Source of the DNA: Candidatus Zhuqueibacterota bacterium RBG_16_48_16
GTDB taxonomy: Bacteria > Zhuqueibacterota > Zhuqueibacteria > Residuimicrobiales > Sediminimicrobiaceae
Reading direction: 5' to 3'
NCBI GenBank assembly: GCA_001771235.1
Contig: METF01000085.1
Location: forward strand, 3,348-16,437
DNA: 13,090 nucleotides
The translations under genes and the position numbers were made by a program. Shown here one piece after another: positions 7,012 to 13,090 of this stretch. Numbering within the stretch: the first letter of the stretch is position 1; every line of letters begins with the position of its first letter. The notes under the pieces are model-generated. The model was not told where the DNA came from, ran no database searches, and worked only from the letters and a program-made list of their open reading frames with translations.

Positions 7012-8211
7012 ATGGCCCGACTTTTAAAAATCGCAAAATTAACGGCAAAAAATCCGCAATTGGCTGCCTATAAGGCCAGGATCACGGTGCGCAACGGATT
7101 TACGGCCAAATATGATTATTACCTGCGCAAAGGCTACGCCAGCGCGCCGGGATGTATCTGCATCAAGCTGACCAATGCCTGCAACCTCCGCTGCAAAATG
7201 TGCGGCCAGCCACGCGAAGGCCATAAAGAGGGCGATGCAAAATACGCCCCGGTGGAGTTCTTTCAGCAGACGGTGAGCGTGGACGATTATAAGGCTATGG
7301 TCGATGAAGTGCAAAGATACAAACCCAACATTTACCTGTGGGGCGGCGAGCCATTCATGTACAAAGACATTATCGAGTTAATCGGTCACATCAAACGCCG
7401 CGGCATGACCGCCCAGGTGAACACCAACGGTTTGTACACCAGAAAATACGCCAAAGAGATCGTCGAAGCCGGGCTGGACGACATCATCGTTTCCATCGAC
7501 GGCCCGCCGGAAGTTCACGACAGCGTCAGGGGACTGAAAGGCACTTTTAACATGTTGGAAAAAGGCATTCAGGCGCTGCATGAAGAAAAAAAGAGGCAGG
7601 GAAAGAAAAAACCGATTATTCGCGTGCGCGGCACCGTCAGCCCCTATAACTTTGAGCACATTTACAGTTTGATCGACATCAGCAAGCGTTTTGGCGCGGA
7701 CAGCCTCAATTTCAACTGGACCTGGTTCTTCACCAAAGAGACCGGCGTTGCCTACCAAAGGCTGATGAAAAAACTGTTCGACATCGACGCCGTCTCCTGG
7801 GTGCCGTACCAGGAGGACGTGATTATGAACGACGAAAGGCGAAGGCAATTCGAAGGCATCCGCCGGGAGCTGTTGAGAATAAAGAACAACGGGGCGGATA
7901 TCCCCATCACCATGTCGCCGAACATCAATCCGGACCAGGTGGAGGCCTATTATACCGACATCCACGAAACTTTTGGCAACGACCGCTGCTTTTCCGTTTG
8001 GGTGAAATCCTACGTCCTTCCCAACGGCGACGTCACGCCCTGTCCCGATTACCCCGATTTTATTGCGGGAAACATTCTGCAGGACAAATTCATGGATATT
8101 TGGAACGGCGAAAAATACATAAAGTGGCGCCTGGAGCTGAAGAAGCGCAAGCTCTTTCCGAGCTGCTATCGCTGCTGCGATCTGTTTCTCTCGGATGTGG
8201 CCGTTGTTTAA
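7012..8211 (+). CDS. Radical SAM protein with SPASM-like C terminus, substrate unknown
   Basis: Radical SAM enzymes use a [4Fe-4S] cluster to cleave S-adenosylmethionine. This 399-residue protein has the CX3CX2C cluster motif in TNACNLRCKMCGQP (Cys57, 61, 64), GGEP (111-114) that binds the SAM amino group, NTNG near 138, and SIDGPPEVHD. The C-terminal part (from about 326) has CFSVWVKSYVLPNGDVTPC, AGNILQDKFMDIWNG and PSCYRCCDLF, a SPASM-like arrangement with fewer cysteines (Cys326, 344, 385, 388, 389) than maturases such as anSME, so it probably binds one auxiliary cluster. The basic N-terminal 40 residues could associate with membranes. ATG 7012 has a GAGG SD. The 218-base gap upstream shows no gene. 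SPASM proteins modify peptides, sugars or lipids; no precursor peptide is seen nearby. Confidence 0.9.
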   Translation: MARLLKIAKLTAKNPQLAAYKARITVRNGFTAKYDYYLRKGYASAPGCICIKLTNACNLRCKMCGQPREGHKEGDAKYAPVEFFQQTVSVDDYKAMVDEVQRYKPNIYLWGGEPFMYKDIIELIGHIKRRGMTAQVNTNGLYTRKYAKEIVEAGLDDIIVSIDGPPEVHDSVRGLKGTFNMLEKGIQALHEEKKRQGKKKPIIRVRGTVSPYNFEHIYSLIDISKRFGADSLNFNWTWFFTKETGVAYQRLMKKLFDIDAVSWVPYQEDVIMNDERRRQFEGIRRELLRIKNNGADIPITMSPNINPDQVEAYYTDIHETFGNDRCFSVWVKSYVLPNGDVTPCPDYPDFIAGNILQDKFMDIWNGEKYIKWRLELKKRKLFPSCYRCCDLFLSDVAVV

Positions 8212-8220
8212 AATTTTATC

Positions 8221-8257
8221 GGACAGGATGACAGGATGACAAAGATTTACAGGATTA
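8221..8257. repeat. Short degenerate tandem ACAGGAT units
   Basis: ACAGGATGACAGGATGACAA is followed by TTTACAGGATTAAT: three ACAGGAT units in tandem just after the radical SAM stop. The pattern resembles a dispersed intergenic repeat that I recall from environmental genomes. The role is unknown. Confidence 0.5.
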
Positions 8258-8279
8258 ATCTTTTGGAGCTTTTACTTTC

Positions 8280-8337
8280 TCGTTTGTAGTTCAGCCTTTA
8301 GGCTGGTTAGCAAGCTAAAGCTTGAACTACGAGCTGA
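8280..8337. repeat. Three-hairpin palindromic repeat, copy 1
   Basis: The outer arms GTAGTTCA (8286-8293) and TGAACTAC (8323-8330) enclose two smaller palindromes, CAGCCTTTAGGCTG (8292-8305) and CAAGCTAAAGCTTG (8311-8324), giving a potential cloverleaf-like fold. A near-identical copy starts 92 bases later. Confidence 0.85.
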
Positions 8338-8371
8338 CAAGCAGGATTCATCTTTTGTGGTTTTTGCTTAT

Positions 8372-8429
8372 TCGTTTGTAGTTCAGCCTTCAGGCTGATT
8401 GGCAAGCTAAAGCTTGAACTACGAGCTGG
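8372..8429. repeat. Three-hairpin palindromic repeat, copy 2
   Basis: This is the second copy, with outer arms 8378-8385 and 8415-8422 and the same two inner palindromes. It differs from copy 1 at three positions in the core, all in a loop (TTTA to TTCA) or the linker (GGTTAGC to GATTGGC), so the pairing arms are conserved exactly. Confidence 0.85.
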
Positions 8430-8508
8430 AAAGCCGAATCCCAAGTTGGTGTATACTTTATAAACACACCTAATAATCCAAGATGACTAATCAGGCAGGA
8501 GTTCCTTT

Positions 8509-10082
8509 GTGAACATACAATTCATCAACCCGCCGTTTCTTGGCCGCTTCAGCCGTTCGCAGAGAAGTCCGGGAATTATCAAATCAGGCACCATGTACTA
8601 CCCCTACTGGCTGGCCCACGCGGCGGCGCTGGCGGAGCGGCAGGGGCATAACGTTCACCTCGTCGACTGCCCGGCGAGCGGCAAAAGCGAATCCGATCTG
8701 CACAAGAACGTGCTGGATTTTCAGCCGGAGTTGATGGTTTTGGAGTCAGTTACGGCAAGCTGGCAATCTGATTTGGAAGTGGCGGGCCATCTGAAAAAAG
8801 TTGCACCTCATGCCGCTATTTGCCTGACCGGCACGCACGTGACGGCCCTGTGGAAGGAGACACTGGAAAAACAGCCGGCCGTTGATTTCATCGCCATCGG
8901 TGAATATGACCATATCGTCTGCGAGCTGGCCGGCCTTCTCGATGAGGGCAGGACAGATTACACCTCAGCCCAAAGCCTGGCGTTCAGACAAAACGGCCAT
9001 CCGGCGCGAACGGATAACCGCCCGCCCCTGCAAAACCTGGATGAGCTGCCCTGGATTGCGCCGATTTATAAACGATTTCTCGATCCAAAAGATTACTATT
9101 TCAATCTTTCCCATTACCCCATGGTCATGCTCATCGGCGGACGCGGCTGCAATGCCACATGTTTCTACTGCGTCTATCCGCAGGTGGTTCACGGCCACGC
9201 CTACCGCCATCGCAGTCCGGAGCATATTGTCGGCGAAATGCTCTGGGTGCAGGAAAACATGCCGGAAGTGAGGGAGATTACTTTCGAGGATGATAATTTC
9301 GGCGCGGACAGGCAGTTCGCCCGGCGCTTTGCCGAGCTGGTCAAGGAGAAAGGCGTGCGGCTGCCGTTTTTCGCCAATTTGCGAACCACGGTGGATTTGG
9401 AGACTTTAAAGGCGCTACGTGACGCCGGCTTGCGAAATTGCGCCGTCGGCTTCGAGTCCGGCGATGACATGATTTTGCGTAACATGCGCAAAGGCCAGAA
9501 CACCAGCATCCAGGCAAAATTTGTGAAAAACGCCCATGATGTCGGCCTGCTGGTTAACGGCTGCTTCATGGTGGGCTTTCCGGGCGAGACCAGGGAAACC
9601 ATGCAAAAACGCTGGACCTGGCTTTTGAGGTCAAACCCGACAGCGCGCAATTTTACCCCGTTATGCCTTACCCGGGCACCGGCGCTTATGCTTATTATAA
9701 AAAGATGGGCTACCTGGCAACCGATAACTTTCGGCAGTGGCTCACGGATGACGGCGGCCATCGATGTGTCCTCAACCTGCCGGACCTGACGCCCGAAGAG
9801 ATCGAGCAATTTTGCGAAAAGGCCTTCAGGAGATTCCATTTCCGCCCGAAATACATTTTATACAAAATCGGCCAGGCGATCCGGCATCCCCGCGAAGGCT
9901 GGCGATCCATTGTGGCCGGCTTTTATTTTATTTTTTACCTGCTGTCCAACAAAAGGAAAAAACAAAAGCCCTTCCATGTGGAGCGCATCCCGATTCCGGA
10001 TGGCTGGACGAGCGGGATCAAAGTGCCCATGGGACGCATGGAGCAGATCAAAAGGGGCATCCCTGTTCAGACGCCGGAATAA
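8509..10082 (+). CDS. B12-binding-type radical SAM protein, split by a one-base frameshift
   Basis: The first frame runs from GTG 8509 (SD AGGAG, 8497-8501) to 9789, but its family-like sequence ends near 9609. The second frame resumes there and ends at 10082. One extra A in the run 9605-9609 would restore GETRETMQK into TLDLAFEVKPDSAQFYPV and then MPYPGTGAYAYYKKMGY, about 524 residues in all. Residues 1-150 form a cobalamin-binding-like Rossmann domain without an obvious DxHxxG motif; GGRGCNATCFYC (Cys214, 218, 221) binds the radical SAM cluster; FEDDNFGAD and NLRTTVD follow as in BchE/HpnJ-like class B enzymes. The tail has a basic-hydrophobic segment (RSIVAGFYFIFYLLSNKRKK) that may sit on the membrane. 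Such enzymes often methylate or rearrange lipids or other unactivated carbons. Substrate unknown. The shift may be a real mutation or an assembly error. Confidence 0.87.
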
Positions 10083-10162
10083 AACCGATTATTTGGTGTT
10101 GAAATAAATTCGAAAATACGATTCAAGGCTCGATATTTTCCATAGGAGTACATAATAATTCA

Positions 10163-10459
10163 ATGACATATATAATAGCACAACCCTGCGAGGGAACGTG
10201 CAATACGTCCTGCGTTGATGTTTGCCCGGTCGATTGTATACATGGGCCTTTTGATCGAACCGGTGCGGGCAAGGAAGTGAAAACCCTGGAAAAGCTGGAC
10301 GGATTGCAGTTATATATCAATCCCGAGGAATGCATCGACTGCGGCGCCTGCGAGCATGTCTGCCCGCCCGGTGCGATCTTTCACGAAGATGAAGTGCCGG
10401 TGGAGTGGAAGCATTATATTAAAAAGAATGCTGATTTCTTTAAAGAAGAGGAGGAGTGA
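10163..10459 (+). CDS. 7Fe-type ([3Fe-4S][4Fe-4S]) ferredoxin
   Basis: This is a 98-residue soluble electron carrier. The N-terminal set Cys9-X7-Cys17-X3-Cys21-Pro with Cys25, plus a free Cys13, follows the Azotobacter FdI pattern. The second set ECIDCGACEHVCPPGAIF (Cys57, 60, 63, 67) completes the two clusters. By analogy Cys9, 17, 21 and 67 would hold the 3Fe cluster and Cys25, 57, 60, 63 the 4Fe cluster. A linker of about 16 residues (32-47, TGAGKEVKTLEKLDG) sits between the two halves, and the end is strongly acidic. The SD-like AGGAG (10144-10148) is about 14 bases from the ATG, unusually far. It follows the B12-type radical SAM gene by 80 bases, so it could supply electrons to the neighbouring radical SAM enzymes (inference). 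Confidence 0.93.
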   Translation: MTYIIAQPCEGTCNTSCVDVCPVDCIHGPFDRTGAGKEVKTLEKLDGLQLYINPEECIDCGACEHVCPPGAIFHEDEVPVEWKHYIKKNADFFKEEEE

Positions 10460-10515
10460 GGAGCCGTCTTTAAAAATTATTGAATTTTCGCAACTGTGAA
10501 TAATTCAGGTCAGCG

Positions 10516-10536
10516 CAAGCCGGTTTCGACCGCTTG
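10516..10536. other. Hairpin between the ferredoxin gene and pyrE
   Basis: CAAG-C-CGGT, TTCG loop, ACCG-CTTG: eight base pairs with one bulged C, between convergent genes. Neither strand has a T-run after it, so it may be an atypical (Rho-assisted) transcript end rather than an intrinsic terminator. Confidence 0.4.
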
Positions 10537-10554
10537 TCGTGTGAATGTCCCCTT

Positions 10555-11118
10555 TCAACCGAGTTTTGCCGGATCGAGCAGATCGTTTACCGTGAAAAGT
10601 GCCCGGATGTCATAACCCATTTCCCGGATCTTCTCCGCTCCTCCTTCGCACCTGTCGGCGAGAGCAACGACCATCTCGATTTGCGCCCCCAATTCCGTGA
10701 CCGCATTTATGGCGCTGATCGTGGAACCGCCGGTTGTTATGACATCTTCAAGGATAACGACTCTGTCAGTCACATCGAGGTTGCCCTCGATCCGTTTTCT
10801 TGTGCCGTGCGATTTCGGCTCTTTCCTGACCGAAAATCCCTTCAGGGGAAAATTCTCTGCCGCAGCGGCGATAATAGTCGAGATGGCAATCGGATCGGCA
10901 CCCATTGTCAAACCACCGACAGCCGTAATTTTCTTTGTTGTTGATTTGATGATCTCAAATACAACTCGCCCTGCCAGCGCCACACCCTTCGGATCAAAAG
11001 TTGTTAATTTGGAGTCAATATAATATTTACTACTTTTACCTGAAGATAATGTAAAATCACCATACGAAACAGATTTTTCTTTCAAGATTTCCAACAAGCT
11101 CTGTTTGTCCGTTTTCAT
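10555..11118 (-). CDS. pyrE: Orotate phosphoribosyltransferase
   Basis: PyrE joins orotate to PRPP to form orotidine monophosphate in de novo pyrimidine synthesis. The 187-residue protein has YGDFTLSSGKSSKYYID (19-35), typical of PyrE, AVGGLTMGADPIA (66-78), the mobile catalytic loop RKEPKSHGTRKRIEG (98-112) and the PRPP motif VVILEDVITTGGST (120-133). Length is normal for the stand-alone bacterial enzyme. ATG 11118 has an AGGAAA SD about nine bases upstream, inside the end of the preceding HTH gene (gap of five bases), so the two are probably co-transcribed. The first third of the gene is more AT-rich than the rest. No other pyr genes are in view. Confidence 0.95.
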   Translation of the reverse strand: MKTDKQSLLEILKEKSVSYGDFTLSSGKSSKYYIDSKLTTFDPKGVALAGRVVFEIIKSTTKKITAVGGLTMGADPIAISTIIAAAAENFPLKGFSVRKEPKSHGTRKRIEGNLDVTDRVVILEDVITTGGSTISAINAVTELGAQIEMVVALADRCEGGAEKIREMGYDIRALFTVNDLLDPAKLG

Positions 11119-11123
11119 AAAAA

Positions 11124-11381
11124 CTATTTCCTATTAAAATTACGTTCAGGTTGTCGCAACTCTACAAATGCTTTTTCAAATGCACTCTTTGGTTTCGTAT
11201 CGAAAGTTTGAATATAGTATAGCGCCTTTTCAATTACAAGCAAATCATTTTCAGAGTATTCAGTATATTCGTTTTTACCTCGAGTATATTTTTTCGGCTT
11301 AACATAACCCATTTTTACAAAATAAGATAACTGATCACGTGTCAACCCTGGTGCTTTTTCAATTACATCTTTAGGAGTCAT
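11124..11381 (-). CDS. Small MerR-like helix-turn-helix protein
   Basis: The 85-residue product opens with TPKDVIEKAPGLTRDQLSYFVKMGYVKPKK, which reads as a winged-helix MerR-type DNA-binding segment (helix, turn, recognition helix ending near Gly-Tyr-Val), followed by a Lys/Tyr-rich wing with EYTEYSENDLLVIEKALYYIQ typical of MerR domain helices 3-4. It lacks the long dimerisation coiled coil and effector domain of full MerR regulators (usually over 110 residues), resembling stand-alone MerR-fold domains. ATG 11381 has only a weak SD. Codon use is clearly more AT-rich than in most neighbours, which hints at transfer or relaxed selection. It lies directly ahead of pyrE and may regulate this pair (inference). 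Confidence 0.75.
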   Translation of the reverse strand: MTPKDVIEKAPGLTRDQLSYFVKMGYVKPKKYTRGKNEYTEYSENDLLVIEKALYYIQTFDTKPKSAFEKAFVELRQPERNFNRK

Positions 11382-11425
11382 TATGAATTTCTCACTTCAT
11401 ATTAGTAAATATATAAATATCGATA

Positions 11426-11658
11426 TTAAAGAATGCAATGAAAATTTATCACTCTTGTCATATTAAAAAACAACTCCTGTGCCAGTCCTGCTTCATCAAT
11501 TACCGTCCCCAGGCCACGGCTATTTCTCTTATGGATTTATCCCTTTTTTCCCTGGCAAGCAAGGTATCATATTTCCGCTGGTTACGGAGTTGACAGGCTG
11601 TCCAAGAACTAGGCTGGTTTGAGGTCGGTTTGCTTTGAGATTTCTCTTGTATACCCAT
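11426..11658 (-). pseudogene. Small reading frame, possibly frameshifted; unrecognised
   Basis: On the minus strand an ATG at 11658 opens 52 codons to TAA at 11500, ending in LLAREKRDKSIREIAVAWGR. This composition looks protein-like (charged, amphipathic). Shifting frame by one base near 11506 gives 26 more residues, TVIDEAGLAQELFFN and on, to a TAA at 11426, also protein-like. I see no SD. The upstream half (from about 11594) overlaps what could be the leader of the transposase remnant, so the original gene may have been cut there. I do not recognise a family. It may be a gene remnant or a chance frame. Confidence 0.3.
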
Positions 11659-11727
11659 CGAATATATAATAGATTATGCAAAATTTAGTCTATATGTAGT
11701 GATACCCTAGCAGAAGAATCCAAGCCT

Positions 11728-12014
11728 GTGTCCACATTAAACGCCAAACGATTCAAGACCAACGCAAGTGAACAAGGTGAACTCTTGCCGACTACCCCAG
11801 TGATCTGGTAGCCGAGGATCACCTGTCCCGGATCATAAGCGATGTCGTAGATAGTATGGATCTAAGTTCCCTTTATGCGAAATACGGATGGGAAGGAGGA
11901 GAGGCTTTTCATCCCAAAGCGATGCTTAGAGTCATGTTTTACGCTTACTCCCAGGGTCTTCGGAGTTCAAGACGTATTTCCCAAGCATGTCGTGAGAATT
12001 TTGTTTTCATGTAC
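11728..12014 (+). pseudogene. N-terminal remnant of an IS1182-like (IS5-related) transposase
   Basis: From GTG 11728 the sequence reads STLNAKRFKTNASEQGELLP, then loses frame at the C-run 11795-11798 (one base short). It continues in the next frame as PSDLVAEDHLSRIISDVV, DSMDLSSLYAKYGWEGGE, AFHPKAMLRVMFYAYSQG and LRSSRRISQACRENFVFMY, to a TAA at 12015. This follows the N-terminal domain of IS1182-type transposases (LLPxSLxDLVPxDHL, YHPxMLLKxLxYxYxxGxxSSRxIxxxC, from memory). Only about 95 of an expected 450-500 residues remain; the DDE catalytic core is absent. The 3' side runs directly into the aminotransferase remnant. It cannot transpose. Confidence 0.82.
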
Positions 12015-12770
12015 TAAGAATTTATGCGGCGAGAAAAAAATGGCATCCAGTTTTTCCGCCGGATTTTGCGGATGCATGTCGATGGGCACGTAGGGCGCGG
12101 AAGCGGCAAAATCGATAAAACAATATCCGCCGTGTCCGTGCATGATTCCGGCCATTTGATGATAAGGAGTTGGAATTCCCGTGACATTCGAACAGGCGGT
12201 AAAGGCGCCTATTTTCAGACGGCGGTTTTTATGTTTTGCCAGTTTTGCCTCCAAATCATTCAGGTCGACCAGCCCCTGTTTATCCGGCTTGATAATAAAA
12301 ACATCGGCGATGGTCTCCAGCCACGATGTTTGATTCGAGTGATGTTCCTTATGGGTGAGAAAGACCACCGGTCTGAGGTTTTTCGGCAAGTCGACGAATG
12401 AGGCAAGCTGTTCGGGAATCTTGAGGCCGAGAATGCGCTGGAGCTTGTTGACAGCCGCGGTCATGCCGAACCCGCAGGTAATGATGACATCCTTTGGCCC
12501 GGCATGGACGTGCTTTTTGATGACATCCTGGGCATAATGATAAGCCCGGGTCATGGTGGTGCCGGTGACGCTTGCTTCGGAATGGGTGTTGCCGACGAAA
12601 GGTCCGAGCTCGGCGCTTAATTTACGCTCTATCGGGCCGTAGAGCCGGCCGCTGGCGGTCCAATCGGCGTAGACGATTTTCTGTCGGCCGAACGGCGTTT
12701 GGAAGGTTTGGTCTATGCCGATGATATTTTTGCGAAAGGGCTGAAAATGTGTTTCAGAGCTTTTTAGCAT
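11967..12770 (-). pseudogene. Class V aminotransferase-like protein, C-terminally truncated
   Basis: This is the N-terminal half of a PLP-dependent fold-type I enzyme (cysteine desulfurase/selenocysteine lyase-like superfamily). The 267-codon frame starts at ATG 12770 and shows YADWTASGRLYGPIE (34-48), GNTHSEASVTG (60-70), GPKDVIITCGFGMTAAVN (91-108), THKEHHSNQTSW (139-150), GAFTACSNVTGIPTP (188-202), CFIDFAASAPYVPIDM (217-232) and FFSPHKFL (245-252), where Lys250 is the PLP lysine. After Leu252 the family sequence (normally a Gly-rich GGPG-type loop) stops, and 15 unrelated residues are read from the opposite strand of the transposase remnant. At least 150-200 residues of the fold are missing, so the product is almost certainly inactive. 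Confidence 0.88.
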
Positions 12771-12803
12771 AATTGACTCAATGATGTATTTTCCTTTTTT
12801 CGC

Positions 12804-12843
12804 GGCAATCTTTGTTTATATATAAAGTATGACAAAGATTGCC
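12804..12843. promoter_or_regulatory. Perfect 11-base inverted repeat upstream of the aminotransferase
   Basis: GGCAATCTTTG (12804-12814) and CAAAGATTGCC (12833-12843) are exact reverse complements around an 18-base AT-rich loop containing TATATATAAA. It lies 34-73 bases upstream of the aminotransferase ATG on the minus strand. It could be an operator around a promoter or a leader hairpin; no T-run supports a terminator. Confidence 0.5.
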
Positions 12844-12898
12844 ATGAGAATAAAAAAACAATTTTATTAACGACAAAAATTAATCATTTATTATTTTA

Positions 12899-12910
12899 TT
12901 GACCAGTCAA
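12899..12910. promoter_or_regulatory. Short palindrome TTGACCAGTCAA, operator-like
   Basis: TTGAC and GTCAA arms flank CA in an otherwise very AT-rich stretch. The form resembles operators of TetR-type repressors (recollection). No regulator gene is in the window; a target could lie right of the edge. The 320 bases from 12771 to 13090 contain no gene. Confidence 0.25.
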
Positions 12911-13007
12911 TTTATTTTATTTTTGCTTCCAATTTCACCTTTGCTTATATTATTCGGAATTTAACTAAAACCTAAAATTCTAAAATGGAAAGCCAATACT
13001 TTCTTAT

Positions 13008-13074
13008 GCCCACTAAATACACGAAAAAGCACGAAAACAGAAGTGATTTGGTGCCTTTCGTGTGTTTCGTGGGC
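13008..13074. repeat. Inverted repeat with CACGAAA units at the right edge
   Basis: The left arm 13008-13026 (GCCCACTAAATACACGAAA) pairs with 13056-13074 (TTTCGTGTGTTTCGTGGGC) at 17 of 19 positions. A further AGCACGAAA lies inside the loop. It resembles a dispersed intergenic palindrome family (recollection). Confidence 0.7.
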
Positions 13075-13090
13075 TTAATTCGGCAGTGAA

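Noticed and set aside
7378..7965. Minus-strand open frame opposite the SPASM-like radical SAM gene
   Set aside because: The plus-strand gene has complete catalytic motifs here; the opposite frame is a by-product of its codon pattern.
8280..8429. CRISPR array or tRNA-like gene
   Set aside because: Only two copies, each a palindrome with a short spacer of intergenic type; no CCA end, anticodon arm or cas gene.
9201..9839. Minus-strand open frame opposite the B12-type radical SAM gene
   Set aside because: No motif or SD; antisense to a conserved domain.
11875..12093. Plus-strand open frame across the transposase-aminotransferase junction
   Set aside because: It is out of frame with the recognisable transposase sequence and antisense to the aminotransferase.

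Overview
The window reads as a moderate-GC Gram-negative bacterial chromosome. The Gram-negative reading rests on two lipoprotein-type signal sequences, an endonuclease-type MutL and NadA-dependent NAD synthesis. Abundant radical SAM and Fe-S proteins suggest an anaerobic or microaerobic lifestyle. The gene mix, a DUF2480-like protein and several families of intergenic palindromes recall FCB-group candidate phyla (Calditrichota/KSB1-like). That placement is an inference from recalled families, not a database result.

Left part (1-4608): the minus-strand pair mutL-miaA (miaA runs off the left edge; the genes overlap by 32 bases) handles mismatch repair and tRNA i6A37 modification. A 65-residue acidic lipoprotein-like gene (plus) and nadA (minus) converge on one bidirectional terminator. 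sufE (plus) follows a long intergenic region carrying a perfect nested palindrome.

Middle (4961-6793): four plus-strand genes lie close together: an exported single-CysPVS peroxiredoxin-like protein, a TlpA-type thioredoxin lipoprotein joined to it by an ATGA overlap, an A-type Fe-S carrier (IscA/ErpA type), and a short DUF2480-like protein starting at TTG. With sufE this forms an envelope thiol plus Fe-S assembly neighbourhood.

Radical SAM block (7012-10459): a radical SAM/SPASM protein, two near-identical three-hairpin repeats, a B12-binding-type radical SAM protein broken by a one-base loss in an A-run, and a 7Fe-type ferredoxin. Substrates are unknown. This is the best candidate in the window for an undescribed enzymatic module.

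Right part (10555-13090): minus-strand pyrE lies 5 bases behind a small AT-rich MerR-like HTH gene. Then comes a degraded zone: a small frameshifted minus-strand reading frame, a decayed N-terminal piece of an IS1182-like transposase, and directly fused to it a class V aminotransferase cut off two residues after its PLP lysine. The last 320 bases hold no gene but three inverted repeats.

No tRNA, rRNA, CRISPR array or complete mobile element was seen.
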